From Opitutaceae bacterium EW11 (GTDB lineage: Bacteria; Verrucomicrobiota; Verrucomicrobiia; Opitutales; Opitutaceae): DNA of 64,000 bases. Where the stretch lies: the NCBI GenBank assembly GCA_003054665.1, contig QAYY01000013.1, positions 372,001 through 436,000 on the forward strand, given 5' to 3'. The position numbers were made by a program, and so were the translations under genes. A model generated the notes under the pieces. It made no database searches, was not told the DNA's origin, and was given only the letters and a program-made list of their open reading frames with translations. Of the stretch, positions 25,887 to 34,550 are shown one piece after another (within the stretch, counting starts at the first letter, position 1; every line of letters starts with the position of its first letter).

Positions 25887-25929
25887 CGGGAGATTGCGTC
25901 ACCTGGGCGCCGTTGGTTGAGTTCGTTCC

Positions 25930-27096
25930 GTGATCCAGGCTTCCGACTCCGCCCTCAAACGCCTCACGTCCGTGGCTTACCTGAGCCTCGGGGCGGTGGT
26001 GTTTCTCGGCACGGTATTCATCCCGCGGTTTCATTTTTTCTCCCAAGCGGGCTTGGTGTTCTGCGCCGGTCTGGCGATCTACGTCTTGCTTTGGTTCTGC
26101 CAGGGGCTGGTGGCCAATCGGACGATCGCTGCGGCCCTGTTTGTCGTGGCGCACCTGGTCCTCTTCGTCGTTTTTAACCTCGCGGGAGTGCCGGCGGACT
26201 ATCTCTACCTGCTCGCGATGCCGATTGTGAGCCACGCCTCGGCGCATCTCCGATGGCACGGGACAACGATCGTCGTTGCGACGTATCTCGTGGCGATGGC
26301 CTGGTTTTTCCAGGGTGGAAAACCGACGTTGCAGCACACGGTATCGCTCACGGCGAGCATGCTGGCCGCCTTCCTGTTCGTGATCCTCTTCACGCGCCTC
26401 GTCATCGTTTCCATGGCTTCGCGCGATCGCGCCGAACAACTGGCGAAAGAACTCGAGACGGCCAACGCGCAGCTTCGGGAGCAATCCGCCCAAACGGCGG
26501 CTCTCGCCGCGGCCAACGAGCGCAACCGCATCGCTCGGGATATCCACGATGGGCTGGGGCACTACCTCACGGTGATCGCGGTTCAGCTCGAGGCCGCAGG
26601 GGCGCTGCTTCCGGCGGACCCGGTCAGGGCGCGCGACGCAGTGGCCAAAGCGGAAACGCTCTCCCGACAGGCCCTCGACGAAGTCCGGCGCTCGGTGGGA
26701 GCGCTCCGCGCCGCGGCTTCGACCGGTGGATTGGCGGCTGCATTGCAGGGACTCGTTCAGGAGCTAGGCGCTCCCGGCAGCCTCTCGATCCGAGGCACGC
26801 CCCGGGAGGTTCCCGCGCCGGTCGAACAGGCGCTTTTTCGCGTCGCGCAGGAAGGGCTCACCAACGCTCGAAAGCATGCTGCGGCCACGTGCGTCGAGGT
26901 CGTCCTCCAATTTGACGAACGCGGCCGAACGACGGTGGAGATCAACGACAACGGCCGGGGCAGCGCCGCGACGCCATCGCAGCCCGGTTTCGGTCTGGTG
27001 GGACTTCGCGAGCGGCTTGCCACGGTGGGAGGCTCGCTTTCCGCGGGAAACCGGGCCGAGGGCGGGTACTCCTTGAAAGCGGAGGTGCCGGCATGA
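25930..27096 (+). CDS. Two-component sensor histidine kinase (NarL/DesK class)
   Basis: The 388-residue membrane kinase starts with GTG. About six hydrophobic helices fill residues 12-165 with only short loops, so the sensor probably detects a membrane or intramembrane signal as in DesK. A coiled linker (RAEQLAKELETANAQLREQS) leads to the HisKA_3 dimerisation domain with the phosphorylated His in ERNRIARDIHDGLGHYLTVI (near residue 205). The ATPase domain follows, with the N-box TNARKHAAATCVEV and the G-box INDNGRGSA. It overlaps the response-regulator gene by 4 bp. Neighbouring transport genes suggest envelope-stress or drug sensing. Confidence 0.93.
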   Translation: MIQASDSALKRLTSVAYLSLGAVVFLGTVFIPRFHFFSQAGLVFCAGLAIYVLLWFCQGLVANRTIAAALFVVAHLVLFVVFNLAGVPADYLYLLAMPIVSHASAHLRWHGTTIVVATYLVAMAWFFQGGKPTLQHTVSLTASMLAAFLFVILFTRLVIVSMASRDRAEQLAKELETANAQLREQSAQTAALAAANERNRIARDIHDGLGHYLTVIAVQLEAAGALLPADPVRARDAVAKAETLSRQALDEVRRSVGALRAAASTGGLAAALQGLVQELGAPGSLSIRGTPREVPAPVEQALFRVAQEGLTNARKHAAATCVEVVLQFDERGRTTVEINDNGRGSAATPSQPGFGLVGLRERLATVGGSLSAGNRAEGGYSLKAEVPA

Positions 27097-27749
27097 AGCG
27101 CGTCCGGGTTCTGCTCGTCGACGACCAAGCGCTTTTTCGCGAGGGTGTCGCCACGCTCCTCGGCATGAACGCCGGGCTCGAGATCGTCGGCCAGGCCGAG
27201 GACGGACGCAGCGCTATCGAGGCCTGCGAACGTCTCCGGCCGGACGTGGTGCTGATGGACCTGCGCATGCCGGGCATGGGCGGAGTCGAGGCGACACACG
27301 TGCTGCGCCAGGCACACCCGGAGATTCGTATCCTGGTTCTCACGACGTTCGAGGACGACGAGGAGGTCTTTTCGGCTCTTCGGGCGGGAGCTGCAGGCTA
27401 CCTGCTCAAGGCATCGCCGTCGGCGAAACTGATCGAGGCGATTCTCGCCACGGCAAGGGGCGAAAGCGTGCTTCAACCTTCGGTCGCGGCGAAACTGATC
27501 GGCGAATACACCCGTCTGGCACGGCGGGAGAACAACCGCCGCGAGCAGCCGCTCGCCGATCCGCTCTCCGGCCGGGAGTTGGCGGTGCTCGCATCGCTCT
27601 CCGACGGGCTTTCGAACAAGGAAATCGCCGGCAAGCTCGGCATCACGGAGGGCACGGTGAAAAACCACATGACGAGCGTCTTTGGAAAACTCGGCGTGCT
27701 CGATCGGACGCAGGCGGCGCTCCGAGCCCGCGAGCTGGGATTGATCTAG
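27093..27749 (+). CDS. LuxR/NarL-family response regulator
   Basis: The 218-residue protein has a receiver domain (RVLLVDDQALFREGVATLLG; phospho-Asp in DVVLMDLRMPGMGGVE; Lys in AGYLLKASPS) and a LuxR-type helix-turn-helix (ELAVLASLSDGLSNKEIAGK, then LGITEGTVKNHMTSVFGKLG). It is translated from a start overlapping the kinase stop (ATGA) and is its obvious partner. A 7-bp dyad lies 65 bp downstream, in front of the large permease gene, and is a plausible target. Confidence 0.95.
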   Translation: MKRVRVLLVDDQALFREGVATLLGMNAGLEIVGQAEDGRSAIEACERLRPDVVLMDLRMPGMGGVEATHVLRQAHPEIRILVLTTFEDDEEVFSALRAGAAGYLLKASPSAKLIEAILATARGESVLQPSVAAKLIGEYTRLARRENNRREQPLADPLSGRELAVLASLSDGLSNKEIAGKLGITEGTVKNHMTSVFGKLGVLDRTQAALRARELGLI

Positions 27750-27813
27750 CGGCTGTCCGAGGAATCGAAGGGCTGCGCAAGGCGCGGCTCAACGGCTCGT
27801 TCCGTTGCCGTAC

Positions 27814-27831
27814 GTCATGCGGCGGCATGAC
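27814..27831. promoter_or_regulatory. Inverted repeat upstream of the orphan permease
   Basis: GTCATGC-GGCG-GCATGAC, with perfect 7-bp arms and a 4-bp centre, lies 57 bp before the permease ATG. It could be a binding site for the response regulator encoded just upstream, since NarL-type dimers bind paired 7-mers. It could also be a hairpin. Confidence 0.38.
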
Positions 27832-27887
27832 TTCGGGAGTGACCTCCGTCGGATGTGGACGGCGGTTGAATCTGCGAAGCTGGCGGC

Positions 27888-30308
27888 ATGCAACGCACCG
27901 AACTCTTCGCGGAAATCCGAGGCGCTTACCGCCACCTGCGGCGCACGTGGGGTTTTTCACTGCTCGCCACACTTCTACTCGCGACCGGCATCGGGGCGGT
28001 GACGCTGGTCTATTCCATCGTCGACGGCATCCTGATCCGCCCGTTGCCGTATCCCGACGCGGGGCGGCTCGTCGGCGTGCAGGCGGTGAACCGGGCGAAA
28101 TCCGTCGTGCAGCCCGCGATGGCCATCGGCGATTTTCGCGATCTGCACGCTCGCCAGAAATCGCTGCGCGCCCTCGGCGCGTACCGGCCCGATTTTGCGA
28201 CCTGGCAGCGCCCGGGACTGAGTCCGGTGCAGCTGACGGCAGCGCTCGTTACCGAGGATTTCTTCGGCGTCCTGGCCGTGCGGCCGGCGCTCGGCCGCAC
28301 GTTTTCGCAGGGTGAGTTCTCCGCCACCGCGCCCCGGAGCATCGTGTTGAGCGACGCAGCGTGGAAGCGGCGTTTTAACGCGGATCCCGGCGTCGTCGGC
28401 CAGGTGATCACGGTCGGCGATCAGCCCACGACGATCATCGGCGTGATGCCAGCTTCGCTCCGCGAACCGGCGTTTGTCGACGTGTGGCTGCCGTTTCCCA
28501 TCGAGGCCGGAGAGAACCTTACTCGCGATTCCCGCTACTGGGTGACGATCGGTCGGCTGGCAGAGGGCTCGACGGTGGGGCAGGTCCAGACGGAGTGCTC
28601 GACGATTGCCGACGACCTCGCGCGGCGGCATCCGGAGACGAACCGCGGCTGGAGCCTGGGAGTCGCGCCGCTTCACGAGCTTCGTGTTTCCGGAGTGCGT
28701 TCGTCGCTGTGGGTGCTTCTCGCCGGTACCGTCCTGCTGCTGGTGGTGGCATGCCTCAACCTCGCCAATCTACTCCTGGCGCGCGGACTCAAGCGACTCG
28801 GCGAGATGGCGGTGCGGTCGTCGCTCGGAGCGACCAGGGCGATGCTCGTGCGGCAGGTGCTTTGGGAATGCCTCTTTCTCGCCGTGCACGGCGGGGCGCT
28901 GGGCATCGGGCTCTCGTATGCGGCCGTCCACGCGATCACGAAATCGATTCCGCCCTCGATCGTTCCGCGGATACACGAGATCGCGATTGACACGCGGGTG
29001 CTGGCGCTCGCCGTGATCGTAACGGCGCTTTCCGCCCTGCTTGCCGGCATTTTCCCGGCGCGGCAGGCGGCGCGTGCGGATGTCGCCGAGCTGCTGAAGC
29101 AGGGGAGCACCCGGGCCGGTACGAGCCGGGGGATCCGGCGGCTGCAGCGTGTGCTGGTCGTGGTGCAGGTCGCGGTGACCTTCGTGGTTCTCACCGGCGC
29201 GAGCCTGCTCTGGCGAAGCCTGTCGGCCCTGAGCCAGGTGGAGCCGGGTGTGACGGTGACCGGCCTGTACACCCTTCAACTCGCACCAACTCCGTCCCAA
29301 TTCGAAAGCAGCCTCGATCTCGCGCGGTACTTCGAGCGGATGGAGACGGCGGCCGCGTCGGTGCCCGGTGTAGCCGCCGCCGCGGTCGATGCGAGCGCCC
29401 CGCTTCACGGCATCAGCTTGCGTTTCCCGTGCACGATTGTCGGCGCTGCGCTCGACAATTCCGAAGGGCTCCAGCCCGTGTACCATTTTGTGACGCCGTC
29501 GTTCACGCAGACAGTCGGGCAACGACTGCTGGAAGGACGTTGGATCGAGGAAACGGATACCGAAAAGACCAGGCTCGTCGCGGTGGTGAACCGCAGCCTG
29601 GCCCGCGCGATCGGTTCCGGCGCGTCGGTGCTCGACCGCAAGATCCATGTGGTGCCGTGGATGGCGTCGGGAGAAGTGGAGATCGTCGGAGTGCTCACCG
29701 ACGCCCTGCAGGAGAATCTCGTGGATCCGGCCCCTCCGCAGCTGTACCTCGCGCAGCGCCAGATTCCGTGGTTCTTTTCGACGCTGGTGATCAAGGCGGC
29801 TCCGGGGCAGGCGTTGCCCAGGCAGGGCTTGAGGGAGGCGCTGCAGCGGGTCGACGGCTCGCTGCCGGTGGAGTTCACGCCCCTGGCAGATTCGATCGCG
29901 CGCAGCACGGCGCAGCCCCGGCTCCTGTCGCGGCTCTTCGAGATCCTCGGCGCCGCCACCCTCGGCTTCACGCTATTCGGCATCTACGCTTGTATCAGCT
30001 TCTCCGTGACGCAGCGCACACCCGAGTACGGCTTGCGCATGGCTCTCGGAGCGAGCCCCGGCAGGATCGTCGGCGAAATGGCGCGCGAAGTCGGCGCGCA
30101 GGTCGGCGCCGGCCTGGCGTTCGGCTGCGTCGGGGCGTTCCTCTTCGCCTCGGTCCTGCGCAGCCAGCTGTACGGCATCGGAGCGCACGACGGACCGACG
30201 CTCGCCGTGACCGGGAGCGTTCTGGTCGCGACGAGCCTGCTCTCCGCCCTGGTCCCGTCGCTCCGCGCGGGCAGCGTGCCTCCCGCAATGGCGCTGCGGA
30301 ACTCCTGA
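27888..30308 (+). CDS. Large MacB/FtsX-family permease (ADOP type) without its own ATPase
   Basis: The protein has 806 residues in two MacB-like halves. Each half has a membrane helix, a large extracytoplasmic MacB_PCD domain and three more helices forming the FtsX domain. The N-half has GFSLLATLLLATGIGAVTLV, VLLAGTVLLLVVACLNLANL and LGATRAMLVRQVLWE. The C-half ends with QRTPEYGLRMALGASPGRIV. The N-terminal extension MQRTELFAEIRGAYRHLRRT matches acidobacterial duplicated orphan permeases. No ABC ATPase is next to it on this strand. Such permeases export peptides or lipids, or act as mechanotransmitters; the substrate is unknown. Confidence 0.9.
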   Translation: MQRTELFAEIRGAYRHLRRTWGFSLLATLLLATGIGAVTLVYSIVDGILIRPLPYPDAGRLVGVQAVNRAKSVVQPAMAIGDFRDLHARQKSLRALGAYRPDFATWQRPGLSPVQLTAALVTEDFFGVLAVRPALGRTFSQGEFSATAPRSIVLSDAAWKRRFNADPGVVGQVITVGDQPTTIIGVMPASLREPAFVDVWLPFPIEAGENLTRDSRYWVTIGRLAEGSTVGQVQTECSTIADDLARRHPETNRGWSLGVAPLHELRVSGVRSSLWVLLAGTVLLLVVACLNLANLLLARGLKRLGEMAVRSSLGATRAMLVRQVLWECLFLAVHGGALGIGLSYAAVHAITKSIPPSIVPRIHEIAIDTRVLALAVIVTALSALLAGIFPARQAARADVAELLKQGSTRAGTSRGIRRLQRVLVVVQVAVTFVVLTGASLLWRSLSALSQVEPGVTVTGLYTLQLAPTPSQFESSLDLARYFERMETAAASVPGVAAAAVDASAPLHGISLRFPCTIVGAALDNSEGLQPVYHFVTPSFTQTVGQRLLEGRWIEETDTEKTRLVAVVNRSLARAIGSGASVLDRKIHVVPWMASGEVEIVGVLTDALQENLVDPAPPQLYLAQRQIPWFFSTLVIKAAPGQALPRQGLREALQRVDGSLPVEFTPLADSIARSTAQPRLLSRLFEILGAATLGFTLFGIYACISFSVTQRTPEYGLRMALGASPGRIVGEMAREVGAQVGAGLAFGCVGAFLFASVLRSQLYGIGAHDGPTLAVTGSVLVATSLLSALVPSLRAGSVPPAMALRNS

Positions 30309-30318
30309 GAATTTCTCC

Positions 30319-31110
30319 ATGAAAACCACAAAAGTCGTTCGTTTCCTCTCCATCGCGCTTCTCGCGTTCGGAATCTCGACCCACGCCGAAGAGCCCGGCA
30401 CCCGCGATCGCGCCCTCAGCGCCGTCGCCGCGAAAAACTGGGAAGTCGCCGAGCCTCTCCTCGAACAACTGGCTCAGGCGAATCCAGCCGACCCCGACGT
30501 TTGCCTGCAGCTCGGTATCCGCCGTCTGGACGAGCATCGGGCCAAGGAAGCGGTCGATTTGATCGGCCGCGCCGCTGAAGCCGCACCGAAGCGCTCGGAT
30601 ATCCAGGCGCAGCTCGGTCACGCGCTGGCGCGCCGGATCGGCGAAGTCACGTTTGTGCACCAGCCGCTGCTCGCGGCCCGGATGCGCAAGGCGTACCTCA
30701 CCGCGGTGGAACTCGATTCCAACAACGTCGGCGCCTGGATCGGGCTGACGCAGTATTCGCTCAACGCGCCGGAGATCGCCGGCGGCAGCATGGAAAAGGC
30801 CGAGGAGTACGCCAAGGAAGTCGAAAAGCGCGCCCCCGGACTCGGCGCGATCCAGCGAGGGCAAGTCTGTGAGCAGGCCGGGAAGGCAGAAGAGGCGGCG
30901 GGCTTCTTCCGTCGAGCGACCGAAATCCAGCCCGGCGATCCGTGGGCCTGGACCTGCCTCGGTCGGGTGTACGCGAACTCCGGCAAACTCGCCGAGGCTC
31001 GTCAGGCGTTTACCACAGCGATCGAACGGCAGCCGGGATTCCCGCCTGCAGAGCAGGGCCTGAAAGATCTCGCCGCGAAGTCCGCCGAGAATCCCGCCGG
31101 CGGCAAATAG
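30319..31110 (+). CDS. Secreted TPR-repeat protein
   Basis: This 263-residue protein has a signal peptide (MKTTKVVRFLSIALLAFGIS, cleavage probably after THA). At least four tetratricopeptide-type helical pairs follow, for example KNWEVAEPLLEQLAQANPAD, AKEAVDLIGRAAEAAPKRSD, KAEEAAGFFRRATEIQPGDP and GKLAEARQAFTTAIERQPGF. It begins 10 bp after the large permease and probably shares its transcript. A hairpin terminator follows. A periplasmic scaffold function for the permease is plausible, but it is inference. Confidence 0.85.
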   Translation: MKTTKVVRFLSIALLAFGISTHAEEPGTRDRALSAVAAKNWEVAEPLLEQLAQANPADPDVCLQLGIRRLDEHRAKEAVDLIGRAAEAAPKRSDIQAQLGHALARRIGEVTFVHQPLLAARMRKAYLTAVELDSNNVGAWIGLTQYSLNAPEIAGGSMEKAEEYAKEVEKRAPGLGAIQRGQVCEQAGKAEEAAGFFRRATEIQPGDPWAWTCLGRVYANSGKLAEARQAFTTAIERQPGFPPAEQGLKDLAAKSAENPAGGK

Positions 31111-31172
31111 ACATCCGCCGGTGCTCCGGGGCATCGGCGTGGACCGATCCCTTCGTGAACCGATTCTGTCGC

Positions 31173-31200
31173 GAGCCGCCCGAGGGCGGCTCGTTTCGTT
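31173..31200 (+). terminator. Probable terminator of the permease-TPR unit
   Basis: GAGCCGCC and GGCGGCTC form an 8-bp stem with a CGAG tetraloop, then GTTTCGTT. It lies 63 bp after the TPR stop. The T tract is interrupted, so efficiency is uncertain. Confidence 0.5.
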
Positions 31201-31244
31201 GGGTGCTGCGCAAAACCGCGCGCTTCGTCTGCTTCGGGAGGCCG

Positions 31245-31907
31245 TCAGGCGACCTGCATGCCGTCGCGCAGCTTCAGGATGCGGTGGCCATAGGCGGCGT
31301 TCGCCTCCGAGTGCGTCACCTGGACGATCGTCGTGCCCTCGGAGTTCAGGCGCTTGAAGAGCTCCATGATCTCGCGACCCTGGTCGGTGTGGAGATTGCC
31401 GGTCGGCTCGTCGGCGAGCAGGAGCTTCGGTTTGGCGATGATCGCCCGGGCGACGGCGACGAGCTGCTGCTGGCCGCCCGACAATTGCCGCGGATAGAGA
31501 TCTTTTTTCCCGACGATGTTGAACCGATCCAACATATCGGCCACGGCGGCGGAACGCTCCGAGCGGGAGACGTTGCGGTAGGAGAGCGGGACTTCGAGGT
31601 TCTCGGCGACCGTCAGATCGTCGAGGAGGTGAAACTGCTGGAAGACGAATCCGACGTACTGCTTGTTCAGCACCGAACGTTTGTTCGGCGCGAGACGGTG
31701 AACGGCGTCGCCGAACAGCGTGTATTCACCGGTCCACTCGTTGTCGTACATCCCGAGGATGTTCAGGAGCGTCGATTTTCCCGCTCCGGACGGCCCCATG
31801 ATGGTGAGAAATTCGCCGGGCTGAATCTCCAGGTTGATCTGGCGGAGGATGTAGTAGGGCCCCGCCTTGAGTTGGATACACTTTTCCACCTGCTTGAGCG
31901 TAATCAT
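31245..31907 (-). CDS. Orphan LolD/MacB-type ABC transporter ATPase
   Basis: The 220-residue protein starts MITLKQVEKCIQLKAGPYYI. Walker A is IMGPSGAGKSTLLNIL, the Q-loop is VGFVFQQFHLLDDLT, the signature is QLSGGQQQLVAVARAI, Walker B is LLLADEPTGNLHTDQGREIM and the switch is IVQVTHSEANAAYG. It belongs to the LolD/MacB/FtsE branch, which pairs with FtsX-fold permeases. No permease gene is adjacent on its strand, while the large permease 1 kb away has no ATPase, so they may work together. The 60-bp longer frame to 31967 lacks conserved features. Confidence 0.92.
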   Translation of the reverse strand: MITLKQVEKCIQLKAGPYYILRQINLEIQPGEFLTIMGPSGAGKSTLLNILGMYDNEWTGEYTLFGDAVHRLAPNKRSVLNKQYVGFVFQQFHLLDDLTVAENLEVPLSYRNVSRSERSAAVADMLDRFNIVGKKDLYPRQLSGGQQQLVAVARAIIAKPKLLLADEPTGNLHTDQGREIMELFKRLNSEGTTIVQVTHSEANAAYGHRILKLRDGMQVA

Positions 31908-31980
31908 GGTATCGCCGGCGTAGTGCCGCTGCCTTGACGAGGTGCGCGCAGCAACCGGGAGTGTCAAGGGAAACGCTGGC

Positions 31981-32027
31981 GAAAAATCCCGTCCCGATTC
32001 CGAACGGAAACTTCTCGAAAACGGGAT
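31981..32027 (-). terminator. Possible terminator after the propeller-protein gene
   Basis: ATCCCGT/ACGGGAT arms (31986-31992 and 32021-32027) enclose a 28-nt loop with an inner TTCCG/CGGAA hairpin. On the minus strand the stem is followed by TTTTCG. It lies about 60 bp beyond the propeller stop and before the ATPase gene. Confidence 0.35.
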
Positions 32028-32088
32028 GAGCCTGAGGACGTGAAAACGCGCAGGGTGTCGGCGGCGAAACGGTCACTGAACGGGCGCC

Positions 32089-34353
32089 CTAGTGAAGCGG
32101 CGGGACCACGGCGCGTTTCGAAGAGCGGTTTCCGACGCTGTCGTAGAGGTTCACCTCGACGGACGTCGCGCCGGTCAGCCGGTCCGCGGGTATCTCCGCG
32201 GCGAAACTTTCTGTCTGGCTATCGCGGATACCGTCCACGGGCTGCGTGACCGCCTCCCGGTGGCCGTTGTTGAAAACGAAATCCGCCCCCTCGAGGAGAC
32301 TGAGACCGTCGCGGCCGGAGACTTTGACCTTCACGGCGCCTGCTTCGCGCGTGACCTTGAATTCGGCGATCGTCGGCGGGGTGTTGTCGATCACGATGTC
32401 GGGCGTCTCGAAGATCACGCTCAGGCGATCCGCGGCGGGGCGGGGCGCCTGCTCGTCCGCGATCAGACGCGTCGCGTAGACGCCGTCCTCCAAATTGGAG
32501 GTCGCAAACTGCGCGTAACCGTCCGTCGAGTTGACCGCCAGGTCGGTCCAGTCGGTGCTGCCGGCGCGCCGGATGGAGAACGTGCACGCCACGCTGTCGC
32601 CGTCGGGATCGGTGACGTTCCAGGTCACGACCTGCATGCCGGGCTCCGGCACGACCTGGCTGGACATGAGGGACGGCTTCTTTCGCTCATCGCGCTCCTG
32701 CGTGCTGACGAGCTGCGAAAGCGTCGTCACGACGGGCGGGTTCGGCTCGGGCGGCGGGATGAGGGCGTAGTTCGGAGCGATCACGCGGAATTCGGAGAGC
32801 TGCGGCCGCCGATTCTGCGGGAGGAAATGCAGGACGGCGTCGTCGAGTTCGGCGCCCTGGCTCCTCGGCCCCGAGATTTCGAGGCGGACCTTCACGTTGC
32901 GCGCTTTCATGTCGGGAGCCATCCAGCCGTCGGCCCGGCGTTCGGTGGCGGTCCAGGGTGTCCAGCCCTCGATCTCGTCGCTCCCCAAGTTTCCGCGCAG
33001 CTCTATTTTCAGCTGGTCCGGCGAGATTTCGGCGAGGCGACCGATGCGCAAGGCGCCAAGCCGGCCCGGCGTTCCGAGATCCAGTCGGCGCGTCTCGGCC
33101 GAGCGGGAGCCGCTCCCGGCGAAATCGATGAGGGCCAGTCCGGGGGCGTTGTTCCGGAGCGCGAGAAAGCGGTCGGTTGCGCCGCCGCCCGTCGTCGGCG
33201 GGATCGGGACGAGCGCGTTTACCTGGGCGGAGTCGCTGCCGGCAAACGAGAGACTCTGCCGCGCGGGAATGTCGTAACCGAGAACGTCGCCCTGCTCGCC
33301 GCCGCCGATCACGAGCGTGTCCCCGTGTTTGGCCAAGGCGTAGAAGGCGAGATTCGCCCGGGCGACGACGGTCTCCGGAAAGCCGTCCTTCGGAAGGAAG
33401 ACCACCGCGCTGCGGCCGTTGAATCGCTCGGGCGGCAGGGGTGCGGTCGCCGGATTCGCCGGCGTTTCCGGCGCGCCCGACGGAGGCGGTGTAGCGGGCC
33501 GATTGATACGGTTTTCGCCCTGCGTGGCGGCGAAAACGAGCGCCGCGTAAAGATCGCCGTTGGGCTGGGGCAGCAGCGCCGCGACTTCGGCGTCGCGGTT
33601 TTCCTGGAGCAATTCCGGCGGCGCCCCGGCGGCGTCGAACGCGTAGATGTTGCCCTTGGGGGAGGAGCCGGCGACCAGGCGTTTGCCGAGCCAGGCGAGC
33701 CTGCGGACGTTGCGGTCGCGCACTTCGCCAAAAAGCGAGATGCCTTTTTCGGACAGCGCGGCGGTCTGGCGCACACGCTCTTTCACCAAGCCCGCCGAAG
33801 AGAATTTCGCCAGGTCCACGGCGTAGATCCGGGCTGGATTGCCCGTCGCAACGAAGGCGCGGTCGCCCTGGAGAACAATATCGAAAACCGAATCCACCGG
33901 CAGCGGCACGCGGGCGGCGACCTTGCCGTCGCGAACGAGCGCCAGCACGCCGTTGGGCGACGTACCGGCCAGGATCGATCCGTCGGGCAGGCGCTTGAGC
34001 GCGAGCACCTGCGGCTCGTCGACCTTGGCGACGTCCCGCACCGTGTAGCCCGTGCCGGCGGTATCGAGGGCGATCTCGATCACCCGGCCTTCAGGGCCCG
34101 TGCCGACGAGCCACTTCCCGGATCCGGCCGGTTCGATGCACCAGAGCAATTCCGGCAGCGCGGGACCGCCGAGATCCGTCAGCGTCGGCCCGGCCACCAA
34201 TCGACCGTCCGAGCGGGTCGCGAGGCCTCTCAGGCTCCGGCTGGGAACGTCGCGGTAGAAATCGAGCGGGAAGCTTTTCGACAGAGGCTCCGCCGCGGAC
34301 AGCGCAATCGCGCTGGAGATAATCCAAGGGGCGAGACGAAGACGTGAAAGCAT
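32089..34353 (-). CDS. Secreted beta-propeller-like protein
   Basis: The 754-residue protein begins with a signal peptide (MLSRLRLAPWIISSAIALSA). Residues of about 60-380 form propeller-type repeats, with LVGTGPEGRVIEI, ILAGTSPNGVLALVRDG, FVATGNPARIYAVDL, LVAGSSPKGNIYAFDAAG and LVIGGGEQGDVLGYD spaced 40-70 residues apart. A Pro-rich insert lies near residue 285. The C-terminal part has beta-sandwich-like regions (TWNVTDPDGDSVACTFSIRR and the Ca-binding-looking YDSVGNRSS). It follows the S55-type protein on the same strand, 197 bp away, and may act with it in the envelope. The longer upstream frame to 34911 is a shadow. Confidence 0.78.
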   Translation of the reverse strand: MLSRLRLAPWIISSAIALSAAEPLSKSFPLDFYRDVPSRSLRGLATRSDGRLVAGPTLTDLGGPALPELLWCIEPAGSGKWLVGTGPEGRVIEIALDTAGTGYTVRDVAKVDEPQVLALKRLPDGSILAGTSPNGVLALVRDGKVAARVPLPVDSVFDIVLQGDRAFVATGNPARIYAVDLAKFSSAGLVKERVRQTAALSEKGISLFGEVRDRNVRRLAWLGKRLVAGSSPKGNIYAFDAAGAPPELLQENRDAEVAALLPQPNGDLYAALVFAATQGENRINRPATPPPSGAPETPANPATAPLPPERFNGRSAVVFLPKDGFPETVVARANLAFYALAKHGDTLVIGGGEQGDVLGYDIPARQSLSFAGSDSAQVNALVPIPPTTGGGATDRFLALRNNAPGLALIDFAGSGSRSAETRRLDLGTPGRLGALRIGRLAEISPDQLKIELRGNLGSDEIEGWTPWTATERRADGWMAPDMKARNVKVRLEISGPRSQGAELDDAVLHFLPQNRRPQLSEFRVIAPNYALIPPPEPNPPVVTTLSQLVSTQERDERKKPSLMSSQVVPEPGMQVVTWNVTDPDGDSVACTFSIRRAGSTDWTDLAVNSTDGYAQFATSNLEDGVYATRLIADEQAPRPAADRLSVIFETPDIVIDNTPPTIAEFKVTREAGAVKVKVSGRDGLSLLEGADFVFNNGHREAVTQPVDGIRDSQTESFAAEIPADRLTGATSVEVNLYDSVGNRSSKRAVVPPLH

Positions 34354-34443
34354 AGGCAATGTGTTTCGCGCGCGGCCCAAGCGCCCGGCGCCAACCGCAA
34401 TGTTGGATCCCGGTGGGAAATGACAAACCGAACTTGTGGAAAG

Positions 34444-34468
34444 GGAAACGCGCGAATGCGCCGTTTCC
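34444..34468. repeat. Bulged hairpin between S55 and propeller genes
   Basis: GGAAACG-c-GCG pairs with CGC-CGTTTCC around AATG, giving 10 pairs with one bulged base. It lies 83 bp beyond the S55 stop. Lacking a T run, it may serve as an RNA-stabilising or processing hairpin. Confidence 0.4.
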
Positions 34469-34550
34469 GGCAGGGAGGTTCGGAGGACCGGCCGCTCGCC
34501 GGCGGATGGGTGGGCGCCAGCCAGCGGCCGGCGCTCCGTCTGGAGCCGCC

